A DNA stretch of 64,000 nt, taken from Bacteroidota bacterium. GTDB lineage: Bacteria; Bacteroidota; Bacteroidia; UKL13-3. The position numbers were made by a program, and so were the translations under genes. Of the stretch, positions 51,387 through 63,977 are shown piece after piece (the first letter of the stretch is position 1; each line of letters begins with the position of its first letter). The notes beneath the pieces were generated by a model. The model made no database searches and was not told the DNA's origin. It saw only the letters and a program-made list of their open reading frames with translations. Where the stretch lies: assembly GCA_947477885.1 (NCBI GenBank), contig CANJUD010000003.1:62001-126000 (forward strand), written 5' to 3'.

Positions 51387-54300
51387 TTATACTTTAGCAG
51401 TCCTGCTTTCTTTTTTAGAAGCAAGCAGTGCATCGTATTCTTCTTGCGAACCTACTACCAGTTTGTCGTAATCACGCATACCAGTTCCGGCAGGGATTAG
51501 GTGACCAACTATTACGTTTTCTTTTAGGCCCAACATGTCGTCTATTTTGCCCTGTACCGCAGCTTCGTTCAGCACCTTGGTGGTTTCCTGGAACGAGGCA
51601 GCACTCATAAAGCTTTGTGTGCCTAATGATGCTTTGGTAATACCTTGCAATACCGAGCTTGATGTGGCAGGTTTTGCATCACGGTATTGAGCTAGGGTTA
51701 AGTCTTTACGTTTAAGGCTAGAGTTTTCGTCACGCAGCTTACGCATGCTTACAATCATACCCGCTTTTAGTGCAGGGCTATCACCTGAGTCGGTTATTAC
51801 TTTCTTGTCGTATATCCAGTCGTTTTGGTCTTTAAAGTCGAGGCGTTCTACCACTTCACCTTCAAGGAAACGGGTATCGCCAGGATCGGCAACAGTAAAC
51901 TTCTGCATCATTTGGCGAACGATAACCTCAACGTGTTTGTCGTTGATTTTAACACCCTGCAAGCGATATACTTCTTGAATACCATTGATTATATACATTT
52001 GAACAGCAAGTGTTCCTTGTATTCTCAAAATATCTTGGGGGGTAATAGCACCATCACTCATTGGTTGACCAGCTTTCACATAGTCGCCATCTTGAACAAG
52101 TATATGTTTACCCAATGAAACAAGGTATCTCTTAATTTCACCTTCTTTCGATTCAATCATAATTTCACGATTGCCACGTTTGATACCTCCGTAGGTAACT
52201 ACACCATCAATCTCCGTTACTACTGCAGGATTGGATGGATTACGAGCTTCGAATAACTCAGTTACACGTGGAAGACCACCTGTAATATCGCGGGTTTTAC
52301 CCACCATACGAGGTATCTTAACAATAACTTGCCCGGCTTTTACTTTGGCTTCAGTTTCAACCATAATGTGGGCACCTACTGGCAAGTTAAATTCTTTAAG
52401 AACTTTGCCACCTTTGTCTTCAACACGAATCAAAGGTATTTTGGTTTTGTCCTTACTCTCAATAATCACCGATTCTTTGTGACCTGTTTGTTCATCAGTT
52501 TCATCTTTGTAAGTGATACCTTCAATAAGGTTATCAAATACCACTTTACCAGGAAGGTCAGTTAATATCAGTGCGTTGAAAGGATCCCAAGCACAAATTT
52601 TGTCTCCCTTATCTACTTTTTGTCCATCTTTTACATACAGAACAGAGCCATAAGGAATATTGTTGGTGATGATAACAGCACCTGTTTTTTCGTCGAGAAT
52701 TCTTATCTCACCTTGGCGGTTAACAACTACAACCTGCTCTTCTTCGTCATTATCACCTTTATATTTAACGGTACGAACATCTTCAATTTCTAGTTTTCCA
52801 GCAAACTTAGCTACCATCGAAGATTCAGTTGCAATATTGGAAGCGGTACCTCCACCGTGGAAAGTACGAAGTGTAAGCTGTGTACCAGGCTCACCAATTG
52901 ATTGAGCTGCAATAACACCTACGGCTTCACCTTTTTGCACGGTGCGACCAGAAGCGAGGTTGCGACCATAGCATTTGGTACAAGCACCAACTTTAGCCTC
53001 ACAAGTAAGTAATGAGCGAATTTCAACCATTTCAATGGGCGACTCATCGATAGCAACAGCAAGGTCTTCATTAAGTTCAGTTCCTGCGGTAGCAATTAGT
53101 TTATTGGTTAATGGATGGTAGATATCATGCAAGCAGAAACGGCCCAATATTCTATCATATAATGATTCGATTATGTCTTCGTTTTCTTTCAAAGCAGTTG
53201 CAGGGATTCCACGAAGGGTGCCACAGTCAACTTCATTGATTACAAGATCCTGAGCAACATCGTGCAAACGACGGGTAAGATAACCCGCATCGGCAGTTTT
53301 AAGAGCTGTATCAGCCAAACCTTTACGAGCTCCGTGGGTAGAGATAAAGTATTCTAATACCGATAGACCTTCTTTTAAATTAGAAAGAATTGGGTTCTCG
53401 ATAATCTCACCAGTTCCAGAGCCTGAAAGATTCTTTTGTGGTTTGGCCATAAGTCCACGCATTCCGCCTAGCTGACGAATTTGCTCTTTAGATCCACGGG
53501 CTCCGCTATCAAGCATCATATACACAGGGTTAAAACCTTGTTGGTCGCTCGATAATTGTTTCATCAACACATCAGACAAGCGGTTGTTTACTCGGGTCCA
53601 AAGGTCGATTACTTGGTTGTAGCGTTCGTTATTGGTAATAAAACCATTCTCGTAATTGTCTTTAATAGTTGCAATTTCAATATTGGCTTCTTTAATGAAT
53701 TGTACTTTCTCACCAGGTATTTGCACATGCGAGAGGTTGAATGATAATCCACCTCTGAATGAGTAGTAATAACCTAAGTCTTTAATATCATCTAAGAACT
53801 TGGCCGTACGAGCAGTTCCAGCTTTTTTAATGCTTTCACCTATAATATCACGCAAACTCTTTTTGGTAAGCAGTGTATTTACATACCCAATTTCTCTAGG
53901 TACCACTTGATTTAAGATAACACGGCCCACACAAGTTTCGATAATTTTATTGATATACTCGCCGTTTTCGTCTATTGTATCAACTTTTACTTTTATGTTG
54001 GCATGCAAGCTTACTTTTCCTTCGTTTTGGGCAATAATTACTTCTTCAGGGCTATAAAAAGTCATACCCTCGCCAATTACTGGATGTTCTTCGGTATGGT
54101 TACGTCCTTTAGTAAGATAATATAATCCCAATACCATGTCCTGTGAAGGCACTGTGATGGGTGTTCCGTTTGCAGGGTTAAGAATATTGTGAGAAGCCAA
54201 CATTAATAATTGGGCTTCCAATATTGCAGCATTTCCAAGTGGCACATGCACCGCCATTTGGTCACCGTCAAAGTCGGCATTGAAACCAGTACAAGTGAGA

Positions 54301-55700
54301 GGGTGCAGTTGTATAGCTTTTCCTTCAATCAATTTAGGTTGGAAAGCTTGTATACCAAGTCTGTGAAGTGTTGGAGCACGATTGAGTAGAATAGGGTGTC
54401 CTTTCAAAATATTTTCAAGAATATCCCAAATTACGGCTTCTTTGCGGTCAACAAGTTTCTTAGCAGATTTTACTGTTTTTACTATACCTCTTTCTAAGAG
54501 TTTGCGGATAATAAATGGTTTGAAAAGCTCAGCAGCCATACCTTTAGGAAGACCGCATTCATGCAATTTCAAATTCGGACCTACCACAATAACTGAACGA
54601 CCAGAATAATCCACACGTTTGCCAAGCAAGTTCATACGGAAACGGCCTTGTTTACCTTTAAGCATATCGCTCAATGATTTCAAAGGTCTGTTACCTTCAG
54701 ATTTTACTGCACTAGCACGACGAGTATTGTCAAGTAATGAATCGACAGCTTCCTGAAGCATACGTTTTTCGTTACGTAGAATAACTTCTGGAGCTTTTAT
54801 TTCAACAAGTCTTTTCAGACGGTTGTTTCTTATGATAACTCTTCTATATAAGTCATTCAAATCCGAAGTAGCAAAACGTCCACCTTCCAAGGGCACCAAT
54901 GGTCTAAGTTCAGGTGGTATAACAGGAAGCATGCGTAAGATCATCCATTCAGGTCTGTTCTCTACACCATTTTCTTTGGCTGAACGGAATCCTTCAATTA
55001 CTTTCAAACGTTTTAATGCTTCACTTTTACGTTGTTGCGAAGTTTCGTTAGCAGCTTGGTTACGTAAGTCGTAACTCATCTGATCCAAGTCAAGTTTAGT
55101 GAGTATTTCCCATAAACCTTCAGCACCCATTTTAGCTACAAACTTATTAGGGTCGGTATCTTCCAAATATTGATTTTCTTTTGGAAGGGTATCTAAAATT
55201 TCTAGATATTCTTCTTCAGTTATTAAATCAAGATAAGCAATTCCATCATTGGCTTTAATACCAGGTTTAATTACTACATATCTTTCGTAGTATATAACCA
55301 TATCCAATTTTTTAGTTGGGAGGCCAATCAAATATCCAATTTTATTGGGTAACGAACGGAAATACCAAATATGAGCAACAGGAACTACCAAACTGATATG
55401 CCCCATACGCTCGCGACGAACTTTCTTTTCGGTTACTTCTACCCCGCAACGGTCGCAAACAATACCTTTGTAGCGAATACGTTTGTATTTACCGCAGTGG
55501 CATTCATAATCTTTGATAGGACCAAATATGCGTTCGCAAAATAAACCACCCATTTCGGGTTTGTACGAACGATAATTAATCGTTTCAGGCTTTACAACTT
55601 CACCATGACTACGTTGCAAAATTGTCTCGGGCGAAGCCAAAGAAATTTTAATCCTGGTAAAATTACTTTTTAGTTTCGGGTCCTTTTTATTATATGACAT
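51387..55700 (-). CDS. rpoC: RNA polymerase subunit beta'
   Basis: The 1437-residue protein has the N-terminal zinc-binding Cys67/69/82/85 ([19 protein letters not shown]), the catalytic [12 protein letters not shown] with three Asp holding Mg2+, the bridge helix/trigger loop region [19 protein letters not shown], and the second zinc site ([13 protein letters not shown]). It forms the RNA polymerase core with RpoB. Length is typical of Bacteroidota. It follows rpoB by 49 bases and ends the operon, before a bidirectional terminator. Confidence 0.98.
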   Translation of the reverse strand: MSYNKKDPKLKSNFTRIKISLASPETILQRSHGEVVKPETINYRSYKPEMGGLFCERIFGPIKDYECHCGKYKRIRYKGIVCDRCGVEVTEKKVRRERMGHISLVVPVAHIWYFRSLPNKIGYLIGLPTKKLDMVIYYERYVVIKPGIKANDGIAYLDLITEEEYLEILDTLPKENQYLEDTDPNKFVAKMGAEGLWEILTKLDLDQMSYDLRNQAANETSQQRKSEALKRLKVIEGFRSAKENGVENRPEWMILRMLPVIPPELRPLVPLEGGRFATSDLNDLYRRVIIRNNRLKRLVEIKAPEVILRNEKRMLQEAVDSLLDNTRRASAVKSEGNRPLKSLSDMLKGKQGRFRMNLLGKRVDYSGRSVIVVGPNLKLHECGLPKGMAAELFKPFIIRKLLERGIVKTVKSAKKLVDRKEAVIWDILENILKGHPILLNRAPTLHRLGIQAFQPKLIEGKAIQLHPLTCTGFNADFDGDQMAVHVPLGNAAILEAQLLMLASHNILNPANGTPITVPSQDMVLGLYYLTKGRNHTEEHPVIGEGMTFYSPEEVIIAQNEGKVSLHANIKVKVDTIDENGEYINKIIETCVGRVILNQVVPREIGYVNTLLTKKSLRDIIGESIKKAGTARTAKFLDDIKDLGYYYSFRGGLSFNLSHVQIPGEKVQFIKEANIEIATIKDNYENGFITNNERYNQVIDLWTRVNNRLSDVLMKQLSSDQQGFNPVYMMLDSGARGSKEQIRQLGGMRGLMAKPQKNLSGSGTGEIIENPILSNLKEGLSVLEYFISTHGARKGLADTALKTADAGYLTRRLHDVAQDLVINEVDCGTLRGIPATALKENEDIIESLYDRILGRFCLHDIYHPLTNKLIATAGTELNEDLAVAIDESPIEMVEIRSLLTCEAKVGACTKCYGRNLASGRTVQKGEAVGVIAAQSIGEPGTQLTLRTFHGGGTASNIATESSMVAKFAGKLEIEDVRTVKYKGDNDEEEQVVVVNRQGEIRILDEKTGAVIITNNIPYGSVLYVKDGQKVDKGDKICAWDPFNALILTDLPGKVVFDNLIEGITYKDETDEQTGHKESVIIESKDKTKIPLIRVEDKGGKVLKEFNLPVGAHIMVETEAKVKAGQVIVKIPRMVGKTRDITGGLPRVTELFEARNPSNPAVVTEIDGVVTYGGIKRGNREIMIESKEGEIKRYLVSLGKHILVQDGDYVKAGQPMSDGAITPQDILRIQGTLAVQMYIINGIQEVYRLQGVKINDKHVEVIVRQMMQKFTVADPGDTRFLEGEVVERLDFKDQNDWIYDKKVITDSGDSPALKAGMIVSMRKLRDENSSLKRKDLTLAQYRDAKPATSSSVLQGITKASLGTQSFMSAASFQETTKVLNEAAVQGKIDDMLGLKENVIVGHLIPAGTGMRDYDKLVVGSQEEYDALLASKKESRTAKV

Positions 55701-55749
55701 ACAAAAATTTTTGTAATATTAAAATGATGGTTAATTGATTTGAGGGTTG

Positions 55750-58700
55750 TTATTCCAAGGTTACATCTAAGCCCAATCCTCTAAGCTCATGTAATAGCAC
55801 ATTGAACGATTCAGGTATACCCGGCGTAGGCATATTATCCCCTTTCACAATGGCTTCATACGTTTTGGCACGTCCAACAATGTCGTCACTCTTCACGGTT
55901 AATATCTCTTGCAAGATATTAGATGCTCCAAATGCTTCCAATGCCCATACCTCCATCTCACCAAATCTCTGGCCTCCAAATTGTGCTTTACCGCCCAAAG
56001 GTTGCTGTGTGATAAGTGAATAAGGGCCAATAGAACGTGAGTGCATTTTATCGTCGACCATATGACCAAGCTTAAGCATATATATAATACCAACGGTAGT
56101 CTTTTGATCGAATCTTTCGCCAGTCAAGCCATTATATAAATATACTTGTCCATTGTCAGGCACATTTGCTTTCTTGGTGTATTCATCAATGTCTGCTTGG
56201 GTAGCACCATCAAAAATTGGAGTGGCAAATTTTAACCCAAGCTCTTTTCCAGCCCAGCCTAGAACAGTCTCATAAATTTGACCCAAGTTCATACGTGAAG
56301 GCACACCTAGCGGATTCAAAACGATATCAACAGGAGTTCCATCTTCCATAAATGGCATATCTTCTTCACGGGTAATACGGGCTACAATACCTTTGTTACC
56401 GTGACGACCAGCCATTTTATCACCCACTTTCAGTTTCCTTTTTTGGGCAATATATATTTTAGCCATTTTCAAAATACCAGAAGGTAACTCATCACCTACA
56501 GATATGGCAAACATATCACGTTTGTAACGAGCAATTTCTTCATTGGCTTTCATTTTATAATTGAGGATGATATTCTTCACCAACTCGTTTTTAGCTTTAT
56601 CGGTAGTCCAACCTGAGTTGTCAACCACATCCCAATTAAGTTCGTTCAATTGCTTAGCACTGAACTTGGTTCCTTTTGGAATCATTTCTTCACCATAAAC
56701 TGTAGAAACTCCCTGAGAAGTTTTACCATTTACAACCGTGAAAAGTTTTTCAACCAAAATTACTTTCAATGCGGCCATTTGTTTGCTATGCTTATCTTCA
56801 ATTTTAGCAATACGAACTTTCTCGTCAGCTTTCTGCTTGTCTTTTTTAGCACGGGCAAATAATTTTTTGTCAATTACAATACCCATTGTAGATGGTGGTG
56901 CTTTCAATGAAGCATCTTTCACATCGCCAGCCTTATCTCCAAAGATAGCTCTTAATAGTTTCTCTTCTGGTGATGGTTCAGTTTCTCCTTTTGGCGTAAT
57001 TTTACCAATAAGAATATCACCTTCATGCACTTCAGCTCCGATTCTAATCAAGCCATTTTCGTCCAAGTTACGCGTAGCTTCTTCGCTCACGTTTGGTATA
57101 TCATTGGTTAATTCTTCTTCACCACGTTTTGTATCACGAACTTCGAGTTCGTATTCACTAATATGAATTGATGTAAACCAATCTTCTCTCACTACTTTTT
57201 CATTGATTACAATTGCATCTTCAAAGTTGTAACCTTGCCATGGCATAAAGGCTACTTTCAAATTACGACCAAGGGCTAGTTCGCCTTTTTCTGTAGCATA
57301 ACCTTCTACCAATATATCTCCTTTGCTTACCCTTTGACCAGATTTCACTATAGGTCTGTGGTTAATGCTGGTGTTTTGGTTGGTTCGACGGAATTTTGTG
57401 AGACGGTATGATTTTACTTCATCGTCAAAATTGGCCATCTTTTCTTCTTCACTCATATCATACTTGATGCGGATTTCATTTGAATCAACATAAGTAATAA
57501 CACCTTCTCTTTCGGCAGTTATCATAGACCTTGAGTCACGAGCAATTCTGCCTTCTAGTCCTGTTCCCACAATAGGAGATTCGGGTTTCAATAAAGGAAC
57601 AGCTTGGCGTTGCATATTCGAACCCATCAGAGCACGGTTGGCATCATCATGTTCAAGGAAAGGAATTAAGGATGCTGCGATTGATACAATTTGGTTTGGA
57701 GCAATATCCATATAATCCAATTGTTTTGGATCAACCATTGGGAAGTCACCTTCTTTTCTGGCTTTAACACCTTTATCAATAAAGTTTCCAGCATCACTTA
57801 CAATAGCATTTGATTGAGCAATGGTCATTCCTTCTTCGTCTTCAGCACTTAGATAAGTAATATCTGATGAAACTTTTCCTTCTGTTACTTTTCTATATGG
57901 GGTTTCAATAAAGCCCATACCATTTACTTTAGCATGCACACATAGGCTCGAAATCAAACCAATGTTTGGTCCCTCAGGAGTTTCAATAGTACAAAGACGA
58001 CCATAATGGGTATAATGCACGTCCCTCACCTCAAAACCAGCACGTTCACGACTCAAACCACCAGGGCCTAGAGCCGACATACGGCGTTTGTGTGTTATCT
58101 CAGCCAAAGGATTTGTTTGGTCCATAAACTGACTTAATTGGTTGGTACCAAAGAAAGAGTTTATGACAGAGCTAAGCGTTCTTGCATTTATTAAATCAGT
58201 TGGGGTAAATACTTCATTATCGCGGATGTTCATACGTTCACGAATAGTACGTGCCATACGAGCTAGACCTACGCCAAATTGAGCATATAACTGTTCACCT
58301 ACAGTACGCACACGACGATTACTTAAGTGATCAATATCATCCACATCAGCATTAGAGTTTGATAAATCGATAAGGTATTTAATGATGGCTATAATATCAT
58401 CATTGGTCAATACCTTCACGTTCATTCCAGTATCTTTACCTAGTTTCCGGTTGATACGGTAGCGGCCCACTTCACCCAAGTCATAACGTTTATCACTAAA
58501 GAATAAACGCTCGATAATTCCACGAGCTGTTTCCTCATCGGGAGCTTCACTATTGCGGAGTTGACGGTATATCTGTTCGACAGCTTCTTTACCGTTGTTC
58601 GATGTATCTTTTTGTAAAGTATTAAGAATGATAGCAAAATCATTATGGTTGCCATCTTCTTTATGCAGAATAACAGTTTTTACACCAGCATCTATTATTT

Positions 58701-59556
58701 GGTCAATATTTGCATCTTCAAGTTGTGTATCACGTTCAAGGATAACTTCATTACGTTCGATAGATACCACTTCACCCGTGTCCTCATCAACGAAGTCTTC
58801 AATCCAAGTGCGCAGCACCCTAGCAGCTAGCTTACGTCCTGTTACTTTTTTCAATCCAGATTTAGAAACTTTAATTTCCTCAGCCAAATCGAAAATATTC
58901 AAAATATCTTTATCGGTTTGAAATCCAATTGCTCTTAACAAAGTAGTAACTGGAAATTTCTTTTTACGGTCGATGTATGCATACATTACGTTGTTTACAT
59001 CGGTTGCAAATTCAATCCAACTACCTTTGAAAGGGATGATACGAGCGGAGTATAATTTGGTACCGTTTGTATGATAGGTTTGTCCGAAGAACACACCAGG
59101 TGAACGATGCAATTGGCTAACAATAACACGTTCAGCACCATTGATTATAAAGGTGCCCTTAGGTGTCATATATGGGATGGTTCCCAAATACACATCCTGT
59201 ATGATGGTTTGAAAATCTTCGTGTTCTTTATCGCTACACGAAAGTTTTAGTTTAGCTTTTAGTGGAACTCCATAAGTTAATCCTCTTTCTATACATTCGT
59301 CTAGACTGTAGCGTGGAGGGTCAACAAAATAATCAAGAAATTCAAGTAAAAATATATTTCTTGAATCCGTGATTGGAAAATTTTCGCTGAATACTTTAAA
59401 AAGGCCTTCATGGTTCCTATTTTCAGGAGATGTTTCTAATTGGAAAAACTCTTTGAACGATTCGAGCTGTATATCCAAAAAGTCTGGATAATCGATAATC
59501 GTTTTTTGCGACGCAAAATTGATGCGAAGACTATTGTTGTTATTTTTAGTTGCCAA
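55750..59556 (-). CDS. rpoB: RNA polymerase subunit beta
   Basis: The 1268-residue protein carries the rifampicin-pocket region [47 protein letters not shown] with all the usual drug-contact residues, and [13 protein letters not shown] near the C-terminus. The [13 protein letters not shown] stretch has the wild-type (sensitive) pattern as far as can be read. Distance to rplL upstream is about 170 bases, containing two hairpins. Confidence 0.98.
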   Translation of the reverse strand: MATKNNNNSLRINFASQKTIIDYPDFLDIQLESFKEFFQLETSPENRNHEGLFKVFSENFPITDSRNIFLLEFLDYFVDPPRYSLDECIERGLTYGVPLKAKLKLSCSDKEHEDFQTIIQDVYLGTIPYMTPKGTFIINGAERVIVSQLHRSPGVFFGQTYHTNGTKLYSARIIPFKGSWIEFATDVNNVMYAYIDRKKKFPVTTLLRAIGFQTDKDILNIFDLAEEIKVSKSGLKKVTGRKLAARVLRTWIEDFVDEDTGEVVSIERNEVILERDTQLEDANIDQIIDAGVKTVILHKEDGNHNDFAIILNTLQKDTSNNGKEAVEQIYRQLRNSEAPDEETARGIIERLFFSDKRYDLGEVGRYRINRKLGKDTGMNVKVLTNDDIIAIIKYLIDLSNSNADVDDIDHLSNRRVRTVGEQLYAQFGVGLARMARTIRERMNIRDNEVFTPTDLINARTLSSVINSFFGTNQLSQFMDQTNPLAEITHKRRMSALGPGGLSRERAGFEVRDVHYTHYGRLCTIETPEGPNIGLISSLCVHAKVNGMGFIETPYRKVTEGKVSSDITYLSAEDEEGMTIAQSNAIVSDAGNFIDKGVKARKEGDFPMVDPKQLDYMDIAPNQIVSIAASLIPFLEHDDANRALMGSNMQRQAVPLLKPESPIVGTGLEGRIARDSRSMITAEREGVITYVDSNEIRIKYDMSEEEKMANFDDEVKSYRLTKFRRTNQNTSINHRPIVKSGQRVSKGDILVEGYATEKGELALGRNLKVAFMPWQGYNFEDAIVINEKVVREDWFTSIHISEYELEVRDTKRGEEELTNDIPNVSEEATRNLDENGLIRIGAEVHEGDILIGKITPKGETEPSPEEKLLRAIFGDKAGDVKDASLKAPPSTMGIVIDKKLFARAKKDKQKADEKVRIAKIEDKHSKQMAALKVILVEKLFTVVNGKTSQGVSTVYGEEMIPKGTKFSAKQLNELNWDVVDNSGWTTDKAKNELVKNIILNYKMKANEEIARYKRDMFAISVGDELPSGILKMAKIYIAQKRKLKVGDKMAGRHGNKGIVARITREEDMPFMEDGTPVDIVLNPLGVPSRMNLGQIYETVLGWAGKELGLKFATPIFDGATQADIDEYTKKANVPDNGQVYLYNGLTGERFDQKTTVGIIYMLKLGHMVDDKMHSRSIGPYSLITQQPLGGKAQFGGQRFGEMEVWALEAFGASNILQEILTVKSDDIVGRAKTYEAIVKGDNMPTPGIPESFNVLLHELRGLGLDVTLE

Positions 59557-59584
59557 GGTAATAGTTTATATTAAAAGTCCTAAG

Positions 59585-59602
59585 ACGGATTTTTCAATCC
59601 GT
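59585..59602 (-). terminator. hairpin between rplL and rpoB (near rpoB)
   Basis: acggatt-tttc-aatccgt, seven-base stem, about 28 bases upstream of the rpoB ATG. May be an RNase or attenuation site. Confidence 0.4.
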
Positions 59603-59664
59603 TGGCTGTTTTATCGTCCGATTGTTTAAAGAGGCCAAACGATGTAACCTCTATATACGTTAAA

Positions 59665-59699
59665 TCAGACCTCAAGTGTATTGAACACCTGAGGTCTGA
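59665..59699 (-). terminator. hairpin after rplL (partial terminator / attenuator)
   Basis: tcagacctcaggtgt pairs with acacttgaggtctga on the minus strand (15 bp, one G-U pair) around tcaat, then a short TTT. It lies 23 bases past the rplL stop. In many bacteria a partial terminator or processing site here sets L12 to RNA polymerase ratio. Confidence 0.65.
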
Positions 59700-59722
59700 A
59701 TAACAAGTTTTTAAGAAACCAA

Positions 59723-60097
59723 TTACTTGATTTCAACTTCGGCACCAGCTTCTTCCAAAGTTTTCTTTAAGCTTTCTGCATCGGCTTTAGAAACTTTTTC
59801 TTTAACTGGTTTTGGTGCACCATCAACTAAGTCTTTGGCTTCTTTTAGTCCAAGTCCTGTAAGGTCTTTTACCAATTTCACTACGTTTAGTTTAGCGGCA
59901 CCTGCCGATTTTAGAATTACATCGAACTCAGATTGTTCGGCAGCGGCTTCGCCACCACCTGCTGAAGGAGCTGCAACTGCTGCTGCTGCTGCTGCTGGTT
60001 CAATTCCGTATTCGTCTTTTAAAATTTGTGCGAGTTCGTTAACTTCTTTAACTGTAAGATTAACTAACTGTTCAGCAAATGCTTTTAAGTCTGCCAT
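59723..60097 (-). CDS. rplL: 50S ribosomal protein L7/L12
   Basis: The 124-residue acidic protein has the N-terminal dimerisation helices, an Ala-rich hinge ([19 protein letters not shown], about 37-55) and the conserved globular C-terminal domain [32 protein letters not shown]. It forms the multi-copy stalk that recruits translation factors. 72 bases separate it from rplJ. Confidence 0.97.
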   Translation of the reverse strand: MADLKAFAEQLVNLTVKEVNELAQILKDEYGIEPAAAAAAVAAPSAGGGEAAAEQSEFDVILKSAGAAKLNVVKLVKDLTGLGLKEAKDLVDGAPKPVKEKVSKADAESLKKTLEEAGAEVEIK

Positions 60098-60169
60098 GAT
60101 TATTTATTGTGTTTTTAAATTGTTTAAATTAATGATTGATATATTATATTGTTGCGTTGGAAGCCGAGG

Positions 60170-60691
60170 TTATGATGCCCTTTCAGAAAGGGTTTTGATA
60201 ATACCTGCAAGTTTATTGCCACCACTTTGCAAGCCAGAAATAACATTTTTGGCAGGTGATTGTAGTAAACCAATAATTTCACCGATAAGTTCATTTTTAG
60301 TTTTAAGATTAATAAGTGCTTCTAAGCTAGCATCACCTAAAAATACATCTGAATCAATCCAAGCACCTTTAAGTGAGGGTTTTTCAGTTTTCTTTCTAAA
60401 AGCTTTAATTGCTTTTGCAGGGGCTTTGATATCTTCAGAAAACATTAAGGCCGATGTGCCTTTTAATGTGCCAAACAATGCAGAAAAATCTCTACCGCTA
60501 TTCTCCATAGCTTTTTGGATTAGCGTATTTTTAGCAATTACCATTTTTACACCGCTTTTATGAAGTTCTCTGCGGAGCCTGTTATCAGCTGCTGCGGTTA
60601 AACCCGATGAGTCTGATATATATATATTGTTATACTGTTTGAACTGAATAGTGAGTTCAGCAATTGCAGCTATTTTATCTTCTTTCTTCAT
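60170..60691 (-). CDS. rplJ: 50S ribosomal protein L10
   Basis: ATG at 60691 (MKKEDKIAAIAELTIQFKQYNNIYISDSSGL) is the family start; the ORF-track start at 60778 runs back into the end of rplA. The 173-residue product anchors the L7/L12 stalk: KNTLIQKAMENSG and FGTLKGTSALMFSED are conserved. It is 23 bases from rplA. The short space leaves little room for a full L10 leader structure. Confidence 0.96.
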   Translation of the reverse strand: MKKEDKIAAIAELTIQFKQYNNIYISDSSGLTAAADNRLRRELHKSGVKMVIAKNTLIQKAMENSGRDFSALFGTLKGTSALMFSEDIKAPAKAIKAFRKKTEKPSLKGAWIDSDVFLGDASLEALINLKTKNELIGEIIGLLQSPAKNVISGLQSGGNKLAGIIKTLSERAS

Positions 60692-60714
60692 GGTATTATA
60701 TAGTTGTTTTAATA

Positions 60715-61413
60715 TTAAACGCCTGGAATAGATTTTGGGTCGATAAGAATTCCCGGGCTCATTGTTGATGACATGCAAACCGATTTCATATAAGTTCCTT
60801 TGGCTGATGAAGGTTTCAATTTTGAGATACTTACAAGTAATTCAACTGCATTATCATATAGTTTGTCAGGGGTAAATGAAGCTTTGCCAATTGAGGTATG
60901 GATAATGCCTGCTTTATCAACCTTGAAGTCTATTTTACCACCTTTTACTTCTTTTACTGTTTTGCCGATATCCATAGTAACAGTACCTGATTTTGGATTG
61001 GGCATTAAGTTTCTTGGTCCTAATACCTTACCTAATTTACCTAATTTAGCCATAACCGTTGGCATAGTAATAATAACGTCAACGTCAGTCCAACCTTGTT
61101 CGATTTTAGCAATATAGTCATCTAAACCAACGTAGTCGGCACCAGCTTCTTTAGCTTCAGCTTCTTTGTCAGGAGTACATAACACCAATACAGTTTTGTT
61201 TTTGCCAGAACCATGAGGTAAGGATACAATACCACGTACCATTTGATTGGCTTTACGTGGGTCAACACCTAAGCGGATGTCTAAATCTACAGAAGCATCG
61301 AATTTGGTATAGGTTATATCTTTAACCAGTTTAGAAGCATCTGTCAGAGTATATTGCTTATTAGCATCTACTTTGCCTATGATTGCTTTTCTTTTTTTAG
61401 TAATTTTTGCCAT
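60715..61413 (-). CDS. rplA: 50S ribosomal protein L1
   Basis: The 232-residue protein shows [33 protein letters not shown] and [18 protein letters not shown], all L1 signatures. It forms the L1 stalk near the E site and in many bacteria represses its own operon by binding a K-A leader. It starts 13 bases past rplK. Confidence 0.97.
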   Translation of the reverse strand: MAKITKKRKAIIGKVDANKQYTLTDASKLVKDITYTKFDASVDLDIRLGVDPRKANQMVRGIVSLPHGSGKNKTVLVLCTPDKEAEAKEAGADYVGLDDYIAKIEQGWTDVDVIITMPTVMAKLGKLGKVLGPRNLMPNPKSGTVTMDIGKTVKEVKGGKIDFKVDKAGIIHTSIGKASFTPDKLYDNAVELLVSISKLKPSSAKGTYMKSVCMSSTMSPGILIDPKSIPGV

Positions 61414-61426
61414 TTTGTTTATTCAA

Positions 61427-61864
61427 TTAGAAGGGTGAAGTACCAGTAAGTGTTAACCCTAATGAACGAGCAGTGCCTGCCACCATCTTCATGGCTGATT
61501 CAATATTGAAGCAATTAAGGTCTGGCATTTTGTCTTCAGCAATAGCCTTCACTTGATCCCAAGAAACAGAGCCAACTTTTTTACGGTTTGACATCTCAGA
61601 ACCTTTTTGAATTTTTGCTGCGTCCATCAACTGTGAAGCTGCTGGTGGTGTTTTGATGATAAAATCGAAAGATTTATCGTTGTAAACAGAAATCAGAACG
61701 GGAAGCACCTTGCCAGGTTTGTCCTGGGTACGGGCGTTGAACTGTTTGCAAAACTCCATGATGTTGATGCCCTTTGATCCTAGAGCAGGGCCAATAGGGG
61801 GAGCTGGATTAGCAGCACCGCCTTTGACTTGTAATTTAACGTATCCGGTAATTTCTTTTGCCAT
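61427..61864 (-). CDS. rplK: 50S ribosomal protein L11
   Basis: The 145-residue protein has [38 protein letters not shown] and the C-terminal [12 protein letters not shown]. It sits with 23S rRNA at the GTPase centre and is needed for stringent-response signalling by RelA. It begins eight bases past the nusG stop. Confidence 0.98.
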   Translation of the reverse strand: MAKEITGYVKLQVKGGAANPAPPIGPALGSKGINIMEFCKQFNARTQDKPGKVLPVLISVYNDKSFDFIIKTPPAASQLMDAAKIQKGSEMSNRKKVGSVSWDQVKAIAEDKMPDLNCFNIESAMKMVAGTARSLGLTLTGTSPF

Positions 61865-61872
61865 GATTGTTT

Positions 61873-62415
61873 CTATTCTTTTTCTACTTGTAAATAATTA
61901 AGTTCTAAAGGTGTGCGACGTCCAAATATTTTCACCATCACCTTTAATTTTTTCTTGTCTTCCATCACTTCCTCTATCGAACCTGAGAAACCGTTGAATG
62001 GACCATCTGTAACTTTGATGTTTTCTCCAACAATAAAAGGTTCCATCATGCTTTCGGGTTTTTCCGAAACTTCATCGATAGTACCTAATATTCTGTTCAC
62101 TTCATTTTGACGTAAAGGTGTGGGGCCACCATCTTTAGCTCCTAAAAAGCCAACTACGCCATTGATAGCTTTAATAGTAGGTGCAACTTCACCTGTTAAA
62201 TCAGCTTCAATAAGTATATATCCTGGGAAGTAATTTTTTTCTTTAGTGGTTTTTTTACCATTCTTTACTTGGTACACTTTCTCCATAGGAATTAGTATTT
62301 GCGGGACATAGTCCAACAAACCCTCCCGGGAAAGTTCAGCCTCTATATAAGACTTAACTTTTCTTTCCTGCCCGCTTATGGCACGGACAACGTACCATTT
62401 AAAATCGTGAGCCAT
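61873..62415 (-). CDS. nusG: transcription termination/antitermination factor NusG
   Basis: The 180-residue protein has the NGN domain ([23 protein letters not shown] ... [12 protein letters not shown]) and a C-terminal KOW domain ([22 protein letters not shown]). It binds the polymerase clamp and couples transcription to Rho and to ribosomes. It is co-directional with secE, 28 bases apart. Confidence 0.97.
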   Translation of the reverse strand: MAHDFKWYVVRAISGQERKVKSYIEAELSREGLLDYVPQILIPMEKVYQVKNGKKTTKEKNYFPGYILIEADLTGEVAPTIKAINGVVGFLGAKDGGPTPLRQNEVNRILGTIDEVSEKPESMMEPFIVGENIKVTDGPFNGFSGSIEEVMEDKKKLKVMVKIFGRRTPLELNYLQVEKE

Positions 62416-62443
62416 TTTTTGTACCTTTATTATTATATGTTAG

Positions 62444-62635
62444 TTAAGCCAATTGATACAAGAGGTTGATTAGTTGACTACCAACTAAATCAATAATTCC
62501 AATCACTACAGCGAGTATTAAAGTAGCAACCATAACTAGTACAGTACTACTCTGCAACTCTTGCCATGTAGGCCAGGTTACTTTGTTTTTTAATTCGTCT
62601 GTTGTTGTTTCTATTGCTTCTGAAAACTTGCTCAT
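62444..62635 (-). CDS. secE: preprotein translocase subunit SecE
   Basis: The 63-residue protein has a short amphipathic helix (FSEAIETTTDELKNKVTWPTWQEL) with the conserved KVTWPT motif, and one transmembrane segment (TVLVMVATLILAVVIGIIDLVGSQLI). It is the single-helix form of SecE and part of SecYEG. It lies between tRNA-Trp and nusG, the usual order. Confidence 0.96.
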   Translation of the reverse strand: MSKFSEAIETTTDELKNKVTWPTWQELQSSTVLVMVATLILAVVIGIIDLVGSQLINLLYQLA

Positions 62636-62660
62636 GATCGTCTTGTTTTTTTGTTTTTTG

Positions 62661-62731
62661 CACGGGCACTAGGATTCGAACCCAGATCAAAGGTTTTGGA
62701 GACCTCTATTCTACCATTGAACTATGCCCGT
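62661..62731 (-). tRNA. tRNA-Trp (anticodon CCA)
   Basis: The minus strand folds as a cloverleaf: acceptor acgggca/tgcccgt (7 bp), D-arm gttc...gaat with aatggta loop, anticodon stem gaggt/acctt with loop ctccaaa (anticodon CCA), T-arm ctggg-ttcgaat-cctag, discriminator G. Terminal CCA is not encoded. It lies between tuf and secE, a conserved Bacteroidota arrangement. Confidence 0.96.
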
Positions 62732-62744
62732 TTATGGATATAAA

Positions 62745-62774
62745 GTAAGCCATAAACGGTTGCTTATGGCTTAC
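62745..62774 (-). terminator. hairpin between tuf and tRNA-Trp
   Basis: gtaagccataa and ttatggcttac pair (11 bp) around a short loop and are followed by ttta. The T-run is short, so it may be partial, allowing read-through into the tRNA, or a processing signal. Confidence 0.65.
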
Positions 62775-62789
62775 TCTCTTTCTGGTTAA

Positions 62790-63977
62790 TTACTTAATTA
62801 TTTCTGTAACCTGACCAGCACCAATAGTACGTCCACCTTCACGGATAGCGAAGCGTAGACCTTTTTCCATAGCGATTGGTTGGATAAGGTTAACAGTAAC
62901 TGATACGTTATCACCCGGCATAATCATTTCCATTCCGTCAGGCAACATAACTTCACCAGTTACGTCAGTGGTACGGAAATAAAACTGAGGGCGATATTTA
63001 TTGAAGAAAGGAGTATGACGTCCACCTTCATCTTTGCTTAGTACGTATACTTCTGCTTTGAAATCTGTGTGAGGGTGAACTGAACCTGGTTTGCAAATAA
63101 CCATACCACGACGGATATCGGTTTTCTCTATACCACGAAGCAATAAACCAGCATTATCACCAGCTTCACCACGATCTAAAAGTTTGCGGAACATCTCAAC
63201 ACCAGTACAAACTGATTTCAAGCCTTCAGCACCCATACCGATAATGTCGACAGGCTCACCGATATTAATTACACCACGCTCGATACGACCTGTAGCAACA
63301 GTTCCACGACCTGTGATAGAGAATACATCCTCTACAGGCATAAGGAAAGGCAACTCAACCGCACGAGGAGGTACTGGAATATATGAGTCAACACTCGCCA
63401 TAAGTTCCATGATTTTTTCAACCCATTTGGCATCACCATTAAGTCCACCAAGTGCTGAACCACGAATAATTGGAATTTCGTCTCCTGGGAAATCATACTT
63501 ATTAAGCAACTCACGAATTTCTAGCTCAACGAGGTCAAGTAATTCTTCATCATCAACCATGTCCACTTTATTCATGAACACTACAATACGAGGCACACCA
63601 ACCTGACGGGCCAATAGGATATGCTCACGAGTTTGTGGCATAGGACCATCAGTTGAAGCTACTACTAAAATAGCTCCGTCCATTTGGGCAGCACCAGTAA
63701 CCATGTTTTTTACATAGTCAGCGTGACCTGGACAGTCTACGTGAGCGTAGTGACGGTTTGCTGTAGAATATTCTACGTGTGCGGTGTTAATTGTAATACC
63801 GCGTTCTTTTTCTTCAGGAGCTGAGTCAATAGATTCGAATGAACGAGCTTCTGATAGTCCTGCGTCGGCTAGCACTTTGGTAATGGCAGCCGTAAGGGTG
63901 GTTTTACCATGATCTACGTGACCTATGGTACCGATGTTCACGTGTGGTTTGGAACGGTCGAAATTTTCTTTTGCCAT
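62790..63977 (-). CDS. tuf: elongation factor Tu
   Basis: The 395-residue GTPase shows G1 [12 protein letters not shown]2 RGITI, G3 DCPGHADY, G4 NKVD and SALGG. It brings aminoacyl-tRNA to the ribosome. The C-terminal domains read [10 protein letters not shown] and [14 protein letters not shown]. Codon choice is more even and less AT-biased than in accessory genes, as in other highly expressed genes. Upstream, only 23 bases remain in the window, so the promoter cannot be seen. Confidence 0.98.
   Translation of the reverse strand: MAKENFDRSKPHVNIGTIGHVDHGKTTLTAAITKVLADAGLSEARSFESIDSAPEEKERGITINTAHVEYSTANRHYAHVDCPGHADYVKNMVTGAAQMDGAILVVASTDGPMPQTREHILLARQVGVPRIVVFMNKVDMVDDEELLDLVELEIRELLNKYDFPGDEIPIIRGSALGGLNGDAKWVEKIMELMASVDSYIPVPPRAVELPFLMPVEDVFSITGRGTVATGRIERGVINIGEPVDIIGMGAEGLKSVCTGVEMFRKLLDRGEAGDNAGLLLRGIEKTDIRRGMVICKPGSVHPHTDFKAEVYVLSKDEGGRHTPFFNKYRPQFYFRTTDVTGEVMLPDGMEMIMPGDNVSVTVNLIQPIAMEKGLRFAIREGGRTIGAGQVTEIIK

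Noticed and set aside
59727-60563. 278-residue plus-strand ORF antisense to rplL and rplJ
   Set aside because: It mirrors conserved ribosomal genes and is rich in Ser/Ala/Pro as expected from the reverse of their codons; no start signal or domain.
60692-60778. Longer N-terminus of L10 in the ORF track
   Set aside because: The first 29 residues reuse the end of rplA and do not fit the L10 family; ATG at 60691 does.
63091-63606. 171-residue plus-strand ORF antisense to tuf
   Set aside because: Shadow of a highly constrained gene; composition is that of reversed EF-Tu codons.
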